Notes under the pieces: model-generated
The model's database searches: none
What the model saw: only the letters and a program-made list of their open reading frames with translations
Told to the model about the DNA's origin: nothing
Made by a program: the position numbers and the translations under genes
Part shown: piece by piece, positions 1-6,432 of the stretch
Layout of the letters: each line of letters begins with the position of its first letter
Numbering within the stretch: the first letter of the stretch is position 1
DNA from: JALCLA01 sp965653565
GTDB taxonomy: Bacteria; Pseudomonadota; Gammaproteobacteria; Xanthomonadales; Xanthomonadaceae
Direction: 5' to 3'
Assembly: GCA_965653565.1 (NCBI GenBank)
Contig: CBFHAI010000078.1
Location: forward strand, 1-16,432
DNA: 16,432 bases

Positions 1-250
1 TTCTCTTGGACAAGCAAGAGAAAGTGACTCGGCCCCCGCTGAGGGGGACGAAACTGGCGAAGTCGCAGCAACAAACGAGAGGGAAGCGGATCGCTTCAAA
101 GTCACTGGATTCCCGCCTTCGCGGGAATGACGAGATTGGAGCGGAGTCGCGAAAAAAACCGAACACTTCAAAGTCACTGGATTCCCGCCTGCACGGGAAT
201 GAAGGGAATGACGAGAAGGAGGACCGAGCCGCAAGAAGCGAACATTTCAG
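1..250. repeat. Dispersed repeat block with REP-like hairpins (Xanthomonadales type)
   Basis: A perfect 8-bp inverted repeat lies at 1-8/15-22 (TTCTCTTG...CAAGAGAA), followed by a C5/G5 hairpin near 35-50. Two copies of a 37-bp element then lie at 94-130 and 166-202, starting CTTCAAAGTCACTGG and holding the stem ATTCCCGC/GCGGGAAT (109-116/121-128). The second copy differs in its loop and carries a duplicated GGGAATGA. A degenerate third copy starts near 250. Short elements of this sequence type are common between genes in Xanthomonadales and other proteobacteria (family knowledge from memory). I see no transposase. Bases 1-421 hold no convincing gene; 251-421 shows nothing further. Confidence 0.7.
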
Positions 251-421
251 AATCACCGGATTCCCGCAGCGCCTCTGCGAAACGCCCCCACTGAACCTTC
301 CCATCGCACAAGCAAAAACAAACGTGACTTGCCTCCACCGAGGCAAACGAATCCGCCGAACTCATGCCATGCTCCACCACGATCAGCCGCGCCCACCTCC
401 CTCCGCCACCGGACCCCACGC

Positions 422-1414
422 ATGACCCCAACCTCAATCACCCGATTGCTGTTCACCGCCGCGATCCTCGGCATCGGCAGCAACGTCGCAGCGCAGGGGC
501 ATGACGAGCGCTGCAGCGCGAAGGTCGGTGAACTTTGCGGTGCGGTATCGGCCAGCGAATGCTTCAGCGACGAATCCAAATGGGAGCGCCTGCCGGAAGA
601 ATGCACCGGCGATGTGCAGACGATGATCGAGATGGAGCGCGAGGCGGGTGAAGCGGGCGAGGGTGAGCCTGGCGGCATCGATCGGCAGGATGTGCGCGAT
701 CTCGAAGGCAATGTCTATGGCATGTCGTACGGCGGGCGATTGCGGGCATCGCCCGACATGGACAGCGCCATGGTCGCCGGTCTCGCCGAAGGCGAACGCC
801 TGCGCATCCTCGAGAACACCGGCGTCGAGTTCGACGGCTATATCTGGTATCGCGTGCTGACGCCGCAGGGCGAGGGTTTTCACTGGGGCGGCATCTTCTG
901 TTCGGATACCGAAGAAAGCCTGCCCGGCGTGCTGTCGCGTTGCCAGGACGGCATGAGCGGCACGACGCCGGAGGAAAAGACGAAAGCGTCGAAAGCGGTG
1001 ATCCTGCGCGGCGACGGTTTGGCAACCATCGACGGGAAAAAGCTGCCGTTCGGCACCGGCATCGATGTTGCGATCGAGCGTCTGCAGACCGCGCTGGATG
1101 AAACGCCGTCCGGCCGCGATGCGCTCGATCAATGCGGTCCGGGCAAGATCGAAGTGGTGAATTGGGATAGCGGCCTCACCGCGTTCTTCAAGGGCGGCCG
1201 CTTCGTCGGCTGGAGCTCGATCGATCAGCGCAGCGCGGAAGGTATCGGCTTCGGCTCGTCGCGCGCCGAGGTCGTGGCCGCCTACGACCCGAAGATCACC
1301 AGCGACCCGAGCGGCGAGCGTTTCAGCGTCGACGGCCTCATCGGCGTGTTCGATTCGGACGCCGATGATGCGCAGGTTTCTGCTTTCTGGGCGGGGATGG
1401 CTTGCATGGATTAG
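422..1414 (+). CDS. Secreted protein with Cys-rich N-terminus and SH3-like domain, function unknown
   Basis: I do not recognise a named family for this 330-residue protein. Residues 1-24 look like a Sec signal peptide (hydrophobic LLFTAAILGIGSNVAAQ), so the product should be periplasmic or secreted. Four cysteines follow closely (CSAKVGELC, ECF, EEC), then an acidic Glu/Gly-rich linker. About residues 97-170 look like a bacterial SH3 domain: a GGRLRASPDMDS segment, then EGERLRILENTG and the aromatic YIWYRVLTPQGEGFHWGG. The last 130 residues form a second domain containing GIGFGSSRAEVVAAYDP. The ATG at 422 was chosen because it places the signal peptide at the N-terminus; the frame stays open upstream, but only through repeat DNA. 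No clear ribosome binding site is visible. It converges on the FG-GAP gene. Confidence 0.72.
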   Translation: MTPTSITRLLFTAAILGIGSNVAAQGHDERCSAKVGELCGAVSASECFSDESKWERLPEECTGDVQTMIEMEREAGEAGEGEPGGIDRQDVRDLEGNVYGMSYGGRLRASPDMDSAMVAGLAEGERLRILENTGVEFDGYIWYRVLTPQGEGFHWGGIFCSDTEESLPGVLSRCQDGMSGTTPEEKTKASKAVILRGDGLATIDGKKLPFGTGIDVAIERLQTALDETPSGRDALDQCGPGKIEVVNWDSGLTAFFKGGRFVGWSSIDQRSAEGIGFGSSRAEVVAAYDPKITSDPSGERFSVDGLIGVFDSDADDAQVSAFWAGMACMD

Positions 1415-1438
1415 GCGCGCGGTCGCCCGGCCGGCCAT

Positions 1439-1527
1439 CGGGAGTAGGGAATCGGGAAAAAAGCCGCCGGAAGTACACGCACCACGTTGTGCGCGCTCTT
1501 CTCCCGACTCCCGATTCCCGATTCCCC
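1439..1527. repeat. Inverted repeat between convergent genes (GGGAATCGGG family)
   Basis: GGGAATCGGGAA at 1447-1458 is perfectly complemented by TTCCCGATTCCC at 1515-1526, with flanking partial copies (GGGAGT at 1440-1445; CTCCCGACTCCCG at 1501-1513). The 117-bp gap separates two convergent stop codons (1414 on +, 1532 on -), so the element could act as a bidirectional transcription stop. It lacks a clear T-tract, so termination is an inference. Similar GGGAATCGGG strings recur in Xanthomonadales intergenic DNA. Confidence 0.6.
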
Positions 1528-1531
1528 GCTC

Positions 1532-3028
1532 TCAATCCGCATTCCCATCAAACCCATCGCGAAACAACGAATCGAGCAGCACGAAAACCTGCTGCGACCC
1601 CGGCGACCCGATGATGAGTTCATTGACTGGCGTATCGTCGACGTTGCCGGCGGCCAGGACGGTGCCGAACCTTCGGTCGAGATTGGCGGCGTCGTTGAAT
1701 TCGCGGCCGCTGTAGCAGCGCTGTCCGGCGCCGAGCAGGCCAACGCTCGGTGCGGCGAAGGCGATGCAGGCCAGGCCGGTCTGCGGGGTGGAGAGTATCG
1801 GCTGGTAGCCTTCGACGCCGATGATCAGGTCGGGGCGTGTGCCGCGCCCGACCTCGGCGGCGTGCAGCGAGACGCCGAAACGCGCGTTGTCGTCGGGGTA
1901 GGTGCGATACGGGTAGGCGAACGGATCGGGCAGGAAGTCGTCGTTGCTCAGCAGCATCGCGCCGGTGGTGACGAGGCCCGCCGAGGTGCCGGACATCACC
2001 AGCACCGCGCCGCCCGCTGTCTGCGCATCGTCGGGAATGCCGATCGCCAGGTCGTCGCAGCCGAACAGCGAATTGGGCGGCCGATCGAAGTCGGCGGCCG
2101 CCAGCGCCAGCGCCAGATGATCCTCGTTGCCGGAGTCGCCTGGCACATCGGCGACGCCCTGATGCCAGAGTTGGCTGTCATCGGCCACCAGGCCATCGTC
2201 GGCGACGCCGAACAAGATATGGAACGCGCCGTTGTCGGTCGCGGCGTCGACGTCTTCGTACGGTGCGCCGACGGCGAGGTCGTCGATCAGATCGCAATTG
2301 AAATCGCCCGCCGCCAGCGACGCGCCGAAACCGTCGCCGGTTTCGGGGCTGCCGGCGATGCCGGCGGTGGCCTGCGACAGCAGGCCGGTGGAAAACGCGC
2401 CGTTGCCGAAGCCGTAGGCATATTCGATGCGTCCGACGCTGGTGTGCGCATCGAAGGACGCCGTCGGGCAGCCGGCAATGAAGTCGAGATTGCCGTCGGC
2501 GTCGAAATCGCCGACGGCCAGGCTGCTGCCGCACTGGCCGAAGTTCGATCCGAGGTGGGAAATCGGAGCCGATAGCGTGGTGTCGCTGGGCGAGGTGTGG
2601 CGGACCAGGTACACCGCACCGCCGTTCGAACCGGCACCGGGCGCGCCGATCAACAGATCGTCGCGGCCGTCTTCATCGAAATCGCCGGCCGCCAGCGTCT
2701 GACCGAAGCGCGCCGAGCCATCGTTGATGTCGAAAATAAAGGAACTTTCGAAGCCGTTGATGGTGCGCCGGAAAATCCGCACCACACCGCGCTCGCCGGT
2801 GTCGGTCGCCTCGCCGATGTCGGAGACGGCCACGTCGGCCGCGCCGTCGCCGTCGAAATCGAGGGTGACGGCGGCGAAACCGAAGGAATCGGCGCCGTCC
2901 GAGTCGGAAACCAACCGATAGGCGCGGCCGGGGTCCGGCTCGGCGAGAACGCACGGACTAAGCACGAAACAGCCGATTGCGAACAGGGCGCGAGCAGCGC
3001 GATGGAGGTCGGTGCGGATCGTCGGCAT
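1532..3028 (-). CDS. Secreted FG-GAP repeat (integrin-alpha-like beta-propeller) protein with C-terminal GFD motif
   Basis: This 498-residue protein begins with a signal peptide (about residues 1-29, ending SPCVLA before EPDPG). Seven FG-GAP type repeats follow, each of the form FGxxLAAGDFDxDGxxDLxIGAP, which suggests a seven-bladed beta-propeller. The first three carry good DxDxDGxxD calcium loops (DFDGDGAAD, DFDEDGRDD, DFDADGNLD); the later ones are degenerate. Proteins of this class usually bind ligands or surfaces outside the cell and are not enzymes. The last residues are LFRDGFDGNAD, a motif shared with two other exported proteins here. The start at 3028 was chosen because it gives a signal peptide, whereas the 67 codons upstream translate to non-protein-like sequence; GAGAAG lies just before this ATG. 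It is transcribed alone. Confidence 0.88.
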   Translation of the reverse strand: MPTIRTDLHRAARALFAIGCFVLSPCVLAEPDPGRAYRLVSDSDGADSFGFAAVTLDFDGDGAADVAVSDIGEATDTGERGVVRIFRRTINGFESSFIFDINDGSARFGQTLAAGDFDEDGRDDLLIGAPGAGSNGGAVYLVRHTSPSDTTLSAPISHLGSNFGQCGSSLAVGDFDADGNLDFIAGCPTASFDAHTSVGRIEYAYGFGNGAFSTGLLSQATAGIAGSPETGDGFGASLAAGDFNCDLIDDLAVGAPYEDVDAATDNGAFHILFGVADDGLVADDSQLWHQGVADVPGDSGNEDHLALALAAADFDRPPNSLFGCDDLAIGIPDDAQTAGGAVLVMSGTSAGLVTTGAMLLSNDDFLPDPFAYPYRTYPDDNARFGVSLHAAEVGRGTRPDLIIGVEGYQPILSTPQTGLACIAFAAPSVGLLGAGQRCYSGREFNDAANLDRRFGTVLAAGNVDDTPVNELIIGSPGSQQVFVLLDSLFRDGFDGNAD

Positions 3029-3342
3029 GAGGCTTCTCGAGATTTGCGCGGCGCATGGCGCGTCGTAGGCTCCCACGCAAAAAGCGAAAATCCGAGGACA
3101 GGACAGCCGCTGTCCCGGCATGCCTGAGGGGCCGGAGATGATCAGCGCCCTGATCGGGCCGCGAGGGCGGCTTCGGTGTGCATGCCTGGAGACTCGGGCG
3201 TTTGCCGTCTGCGCGACGAAATTCGCCAAGAATGATGAGCGCCAATGACGCTACAACCACTCATGCAACGGTACGCACCGGCAAGGAAGCGCGGTGCGTC
3301 TATCGACCGGAATCGCGCTCTTGCAGTCGAGCGGGTGCGCGG
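3029..3342. other. Intergenic region upstream of FG-GAP gene with dyad symmetry
   Basis: No gene is supported in this 314-bp gap. It should hold the promoter of the FG-GAP gene and the 3' end of the glutaredoxin transcript. Two dyads are visible: GGACAGC-C-GCTGTCC at 3101-3115, and GATCAG-CGCC-CTGATC about 25 bp further upstream of the gene. The first lies about 75 bp before the FG-GAP start and could be an operator. No convincing -35/-10 pair and no T-tract terminator after the glutaredoxin gene could be found. Confidence 0.4.
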
Positions 3343-3759
3343 CTAGTCCGTTTGCCGCTCGATGGATGGGTTGCCGAGCCATGCTTCGAGTTGCTCGGGA
3401 TCGTAGCCTCGCAACCAGTGGCCTTTCGTGATGACTATCGGAACCACGTTCTCGCTCAGCACCCCCATCAGCTCCTTTCCTCGTTCGCTTTTTTCTATAT
3501 CGAGTTCGACGTAGTCGACGCGATTGGCGCTCAGCCAGTCCTTCAACTTGGCGCAGAAAGGGCACCCTGGCCGGGTGAGGACAAGAACGGCCTCGGGCAC
3601 GTGTGCGGCGGCGGGCAATTCACGCGGCGCATAGAACTGTTCGGCGTTCCATTGTGCGAACAGTTTCGCCACCAATAGTCCCAAGGCGGCTGCGAAGACC
3701 ACCTGCACAAATGCGCGCAGCACGGCGAAAAGCGCCCCCTTTCGGGGGCGCGTCTGCAT
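3343..3759 (-). CDS. Membrane-anchored glutaredoxin-like protein (CPFC)
   Basis: The 138-residue product has a basic N-terminus (RPRKG), one hydrophobic segment at about residues 11-34, then a glutaredoxin/thioredoxin-like fold. The domain shows LVLTRPGCPFC with the CxxC active site at Cys66 and Cys69, the cis-Pro loop VVPIVI at Pro107, and a C-terminal GYDPEQLEAWL helix. By the positive-inside rule the domain should face the periplasm, so it may reduce or reshuffle disulfides there; this is inferred. The ATG at 3759 overlaps the TGA of the upstream gene by one base (TGATG), a classic coupling arrangement. An alternative ATG at 3771 adds four residues. A terminator-like hairpin lies within codons 3-11. 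Its upstream partner is a Cys-rich exported peptide, which suggests a shared redox role. Confidence 0.82.
   Translation of the reverse strand: MQTRPRKGALFAVLRAFVQVVFAAALGLLVAKLFAQWNAEQFYAPRELPAAAHVPEAVLVLTRPGCPFCAKLKDWLSANRVDYVELDIEKSERGKELMGVLSENVVPIVITKGHWLRGYDPEQLEAWLGNPSIERQTD
3728..3751 (-). terminator. Terminator-like hairpin inside the start of the glutaredoxin-like gene
   Basis: Read on the minus strand, GCGCCCCC and GGGGGCGC form a perfect 8-bp GC stem closed by a GAAA tetraloop, followed immediately by TTTT (bases 3751 down to 3728). It starts 8 bases after the stop codon of the Cys-rich peptide gene, but lies within codons 3-11 of the glutaredoxin-like gene. Shape and position fit an intrinsic terminator or attenuator that lets most transcripts end after the peptide gene. 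The T-tract is short, so read-through is likely. Confidence 0.6.
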
Positions 3760-3950
3760 CACGAACCGCACTCCGCCTTGCAGGCACTAAATTCGTTGAG
3801 ACAGGTAGTCTTGGAAACCCCACCATAGCTCAGGCAGTACTTGAACTCCGCATCGCACATTGCAGTGCAGGCGCTGTTGGCACTTGCTTGCGACGAGATG
3901 ACCGACGCGGCGACGAACGCGGCGATGGCCACAAAAGTTTGGATTTTCAT
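3759..3950 (-). CDS. Small exported Cys-rich peptide with mirror-symmetric cysteine spacing
   Basis: The product has 63 residues. A clear Sec signal peptide covers residues 1-24 (cleavage predicted after ASA), leaving a mature peptide of about 39 residues. Six cysteines lie at 28, 32, 39, 50, 57 and 61, giving the spacing C-x3-C-x6-C-x10-C-x6-C-x3-C, the same read from either end. This suggests a helical hairpin clamped by three nested disulfides with the GGVS segment as the turn. I do not recognise the family. The start is well supported: AGGAGGTT lies just upstream of the ATG (3954-3961), one of the strongest ribosome binding sites in the window. It is coupled by a one-base overlap to the glutaredoxin-like gene, so that protein may act on its cysteines (inference). 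Confidence 0.8.
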   Translation of the reverse strand: MKIQTFVAIAAFVAASVISSQASANSACTAMCDAEFKYCLSYGGVSKTTCLNEFSACKAECGS

Positions 3951-4360
3951 AAGAACCTCCTAGTGAGTCGGATCGACTCAGTAGGCGCGGTACGCAGCGT
4001 TGGTTGGAAGAGGAAGCGGTCGAAGCCGTTGTGACGTTTGTTTGCATGTCAGCGGCGATCGGTCGACAGAAGGTCGCGAATCAAGGATGCTTTCGAGTGA
4101 TGGCGCTGATGTGGCCTGGCGACCGTAGTGCAAATTGAAACGCGTTGCCTGAAAGGTCGACAAGCTAGAATTGTGAAATTGCACTTTTTGTGAAATGGCT
4201 ATTTGCTTCGGTAAAGAAGCGTCGTGCTGTTCCGAGGCAGCCATCAACCAACGTCGGGCACATCGGCGGCGCGCATCGGCCAGTGTGCTGACCGTAGTCA
4301 GTGTCGATTGGCTCTACCGGCCGATGATCGGTCTCGCCGAAAGAAATGCGTACCGCCCAG
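3951..4360. other. Intergenic region with candidate operators upstream of the Cys-rich peptide gene
   Basis: No gene is supported in these 410 bases, which lie downstream of glmS and upstream of the peptide gene. The part from about 4130 to 4230 is AT-richer than its surroundings. A dyad TGAGTCG-GAT-CGACTCA lies at 3964-3980, next to the ribosome binding site of the peptide gene. A 9-bp direct repeat TTGTGAAAT occurs at 4171-4179 and 4188-4196, 17 bp apart. These could be regulator sites. No reliable -35/-10 pair and no typical glmS terminator was found. Confidence 0.35.
3964..3980. promoter_or_regulatory. Candidate operator dyad before the Cys-rich peptide gene
   Basis: TGAGTCG and CGACTCA form a perfect 7-bp inverted repeat around GAT. 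It ends only three bases before the AGGAGG ribosome binding site of the peptide gene (minus strand), so it could be a repressor site or a leader hairpin affecting translation. Evidence is symmetry and position only. Confidence 0.3.
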
Positions 4361-4396
4361 CTACTCCACCGTCACCGACTTCGCCAGATTCCGCGG
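4336..4396 (-). other. attTn7 target at the 3' end of glmS, apparently unoccupied
   Basis: The last codons of glmS encode PRNLAKSVTVE, the conserved stretch whose DNA is read by the Tn7 target selector TnsD. Tn7 normally inserts about 25 bp beyond the glmS stop, here near 4336. No Tn7 end, transposase gene or target duplication is visible downstream, so the site appears empty. TnsD recognition is established for E. coli and relatives; use of this site in this organism is inferred. Confidence 0.55.
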
Positions 4397-6184
4397 CTGA
4401 TCCACATCGGTGCCGCGCAGCGTGGCGACGTGGTAGGCGAGCAGTTGCAGCGGTACGGCGAAGACGATCGGCGCGGCCAGTTCGCCGCAGGCGGGCAGGC
4501 GCATCACGCGGGTGTCGGTGAAGGCGGCGGCGATGTTTTCGTCGGCGAAGACGAACAGGTGGCCGTGGCGGGCGCGCACTTCTTCGAGGTTGGAACGCAG
4601 CTTCTCGATGGTGGCGTTGTTGGCTGCGATGGCGACCACCGGCAGGTCGCCGTCGACCAGGGCGAGCGGCCCGTGCTTGAGTTCGCCTGCCGCATAACCT
4701 TCGGCGTGGATGTACGTGATTTCCTTCAGTTTCAACGCTCCTTCCAGCGCCAGCGGGAAGAGCGATCCGCGGCCCAGGAACAAGGCGTGCTCGACGCCGA
4801 GGAAAGCGTAGGCGAGGGCGCGGATCTGGGTGTCGAGCGCTATCGCGCGTTCGATCGTGGCGGGCAGCTCGCGCAGTTCGCGCACGCCGCTGGCGTAGCG
4901 CGTCGGGTCGCCGCCGCGCGCGCGCGACAGTTCGAGCGCGAGCAGCGCCAGCGCTGCCAGTTGCGTGGTGAAAGCCTTGGTCGAGGCGACACCGATCTCG
5001 GGGCCGGCGCGCGTCATCAGCACCAGCGACGATTCGCGCACCGCGGACGACTCGGGCACGTTGCACACCACCAGCCGGCCGAGATAGTCGCGCTGCGCCG
5101 CCAATTTCAGCGCGGCCAGGGTGTCGGAGGTTTCGCCTGACTGGGTGATGGTGACGTACAGCGTGCCGGGCGGCACCGCGGCGTCGCGGTAGCGGTATTC
5201 GCTGGCGATTTCGGCCGTGCAGGGAATGCCGGCCAGCGATTCGATCCAGTAGCGCGCGATCATGCCGGCATGCAGGCTGGTGCCGCAGGCCACGATATGC
5301 ACGTGGCGCGTCGCGGCCAGCAACTCCTCGCTGTCGGGCCCGAAGATGCCGGGCAGGATGCGATCGCCGGCGATGCGGCCTTCGAGCGTGGCGGCGATCG
5401 CCTGCGGCTGTTCGTGGATTTCCTTGAGCATGTAGTGCGGATAGATACCGCGCTCCACCGCGTCGGCGCCGAAATCCGATTGCTTTTCGTGCACCTGGCG
5501 CGGGTTGCCGGCGCGGTCGAGCACCAGCACGCCGTCGCGCGTGATGCGCACGAAATCGCCGTCGTCGAGATAGACGAAGCGGCGCGTGAAGCGCAGCAAC
5601 GCCTGCACGTCGGACGCAAGATATTGCTCGCCGTCGCCCAGGCCCAGCACCAGCGGCGAGCCGGAACGCGCGCCGACCAGCGTGCCCGGTTCGCGTTCGG
5701 ACATCACCGCGATCGCATACGAACCTTCGAGCCGGCCCACCGCCACGCGCACCGCCGACAGCAGATCGAGCCCTTCGCGCTGCTGCGCTTCGATCAGGTG
5801 CGCGATCACTTCGGTATCGGTCTGCGAGGTGAAACCGAAACCCAGCGCATGCAGTTCGATGCGCAGCGCGCCGTGGTTTTCGATGATGCCGTTGTGCACC
5901 ACCGACACCGCGCCGGACACGTGCGGATGGGCGTTTTCGACGTTCGGCACGCCGTGCGTGGCCCAGCGCGTGTGCGCGATGCCGCTGAAGCCGGCGATCG
6001 GCTGCGCGTGCTGCAGCGCTTCGAGTTCGCGCACCTTGCCGCGGGCGCGCAGGCGGCGCACGCCCTGTTCGGTGAGCACCGCGATGCCGGCCGAATCGTA
6101 GCCGCGATACTCGAGCGCCTTGAGGCCATCGATCAGCGACGCCGTGACGTCGCGCTCTGCACAGATACCGACAATGCCGCACAT
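4361..6184 (-). CDS. glmS: Glutamine--fructose-6-phosphate aminotransferase (isomerizing)
   Basis: GlmS makes glucosamine-6-phosphate from fructose-6-phosphate and glutamine, the first step toward UDP-GlcNAc for peptidoglycan and lipopolysaccharide; it is cytosolic. The 607-residue product matches the usual length (about 609 in E. coli). The N-terminal class II glutamine amidotransferase domain starts MCGIVGI, with Cys2 as the nucleophile, and contains RWATHG, HNGIIEN and TDTEVIAHL. Two SIS sugar-isomerase domains follow (CGTSLHAG, ITQSGETSDTLAALK, TKAFTTQ, AEGYAAGELKHGPLAL). The conserved C-terminus NLAKSVTVE is intact. The start gives Cys2 in place, and GAAGG precedes the ATG. It is divergent from the yjf-type operon. 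The glmU gene that often precedes it is not here. The upstream region is too short and unlike a glmS ribozyme. Confidence 0.98.
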   Translation of the reverse strand: MCGIVGICAERDVTASLIDGLKALEYRGYDSAGIAVLTEQGVRRLRARGKVRELEALQHAQPIAGFSGIAHTRWATHGVPNVENAHPHVSGAVSVVHNGIIENHGALRIELHALGFGFTSQTDTEVIAHLIEAQQREGLDLLSAVRVAVGRLEGSYAIAVMSEREPGTLVGARSGSPLVLGLGDGEQYLASDVQALLRFTRRFVYLDDGDFVRITRDGVLVLDRAGNPRQVHEKQSDFGADAVERGIYPHYMLKEIHEQPQAIAATLEGRIAGDRILPGIFGPDSEELLAATRHVHIVACGTSLHAGMIARYWIESLAGIPCTAEIASEYRYRDAAVPPGTLYVTITQSGETSDTLAALKLAAQRDYLGRLVVCNVPESSAVRESSLVLMTRAGPEIGVASTKAFTTQLAALALLALELSRARGGDPTRYASGVRELRELPATIERAIALDTQIRALAYAFLGVEHALFLGRGSLFPLALEGALKLKEITYIHAEGYAAGELKHGPLALVDGDLPVVAIAANNATIEKLRSNLEEVRARHGHLFVFADENIAAAFTDTRVMRLPACGELAAPIVFAVPLQLLAYHVATLRGTDVDQPRNLAKSVTVE

Positions 6185-6376
6185 GACACACCTTCATTGC
6201 ACGAGAACAGTGCGTGCAGCTTGGGCGACGGCAGCGCGATTCTCTGTTGGCGAGCGCACGGTGGGTCGCGTCTGCCGCTGCAAGCATGCGATGCGCGGCT
6301 TTCTCGCTCACGCGTCACAAGCCCGGCACTGGCGCGACGAGGGAACCGAAGCGGCCGCCGCGGCGTGCCCACGCGA

Positions 6377-6400
6377 TTACTTGTAATGTTACTTGTGATG
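6377..6400 (+). promoter_or_regulatory. Tandem 12-bp direct repeat with embedded dyad, upstream of yjfI-type operon
   Basis: TTACTTGTAATG (6377-6388) is followed directly by TTACTTGTGATG (6389-6400), differing at one base. The first copy also forms the dyad ATTAC-TT-GTAAT (6376-6387). This AT-rich island in GC-rich DNA lies 33-56 bp upstream of the first gene of the operon, in the 248-bp gap shared with glmS. It may be a regulator site or part of the promoter. No sigma-54 type GG/GC promoter was recognised. Confidence 0.45.
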
Positions 6401-6432
6401 CCCCACGATCGCGGCATGACGACGATCCGGCC

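Noticed and set aside
94..202. CRISPR array
   Set aside because: Only two copies, imperfect, with the hairpin structure of REP elements and no cas genes.
6..425. 139-residue plus-strand ORF over the repeat block
   Set aside because: It translates repeat DNA (KVTRPP, SLDSRLRGND), a pattern common in mis-annotated hypothetical proteins, and has no ribosome binding site or domain.
434..1438. 334-residue minus-strand ORF opposite the first secreted gene
   Set aside because: Rich in Ala/Arg/His/Asp as expected for the antisense of a GC-rich gene; the plus strand has a signal peptide and domain-like sequence.
1487..2575. 362-residue plus-strand ORF
   Set aside because: Antisense shadow of the FG-GAP gene, whose repeats are unmistakable.
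3978..4247. 89-residue minus-strand ORF upstream of the Cys-rich peptide
   Set aside because: No ribosome binding site, no domain, and composition unlike protein; overlaps candidate regulatory DNA.
4314..6311. 665-residue minus-strand ORF overlapping glmS
   Set aside because: Out-of-frame, Arg-rich shadow of glmS with no family motifs.
6185..6432. glmS ribozyme upstream of glmS
   Set aside because: The ribozyme is a Gram-positive feature; the glmS leader here shows no matching fold or core sequence.
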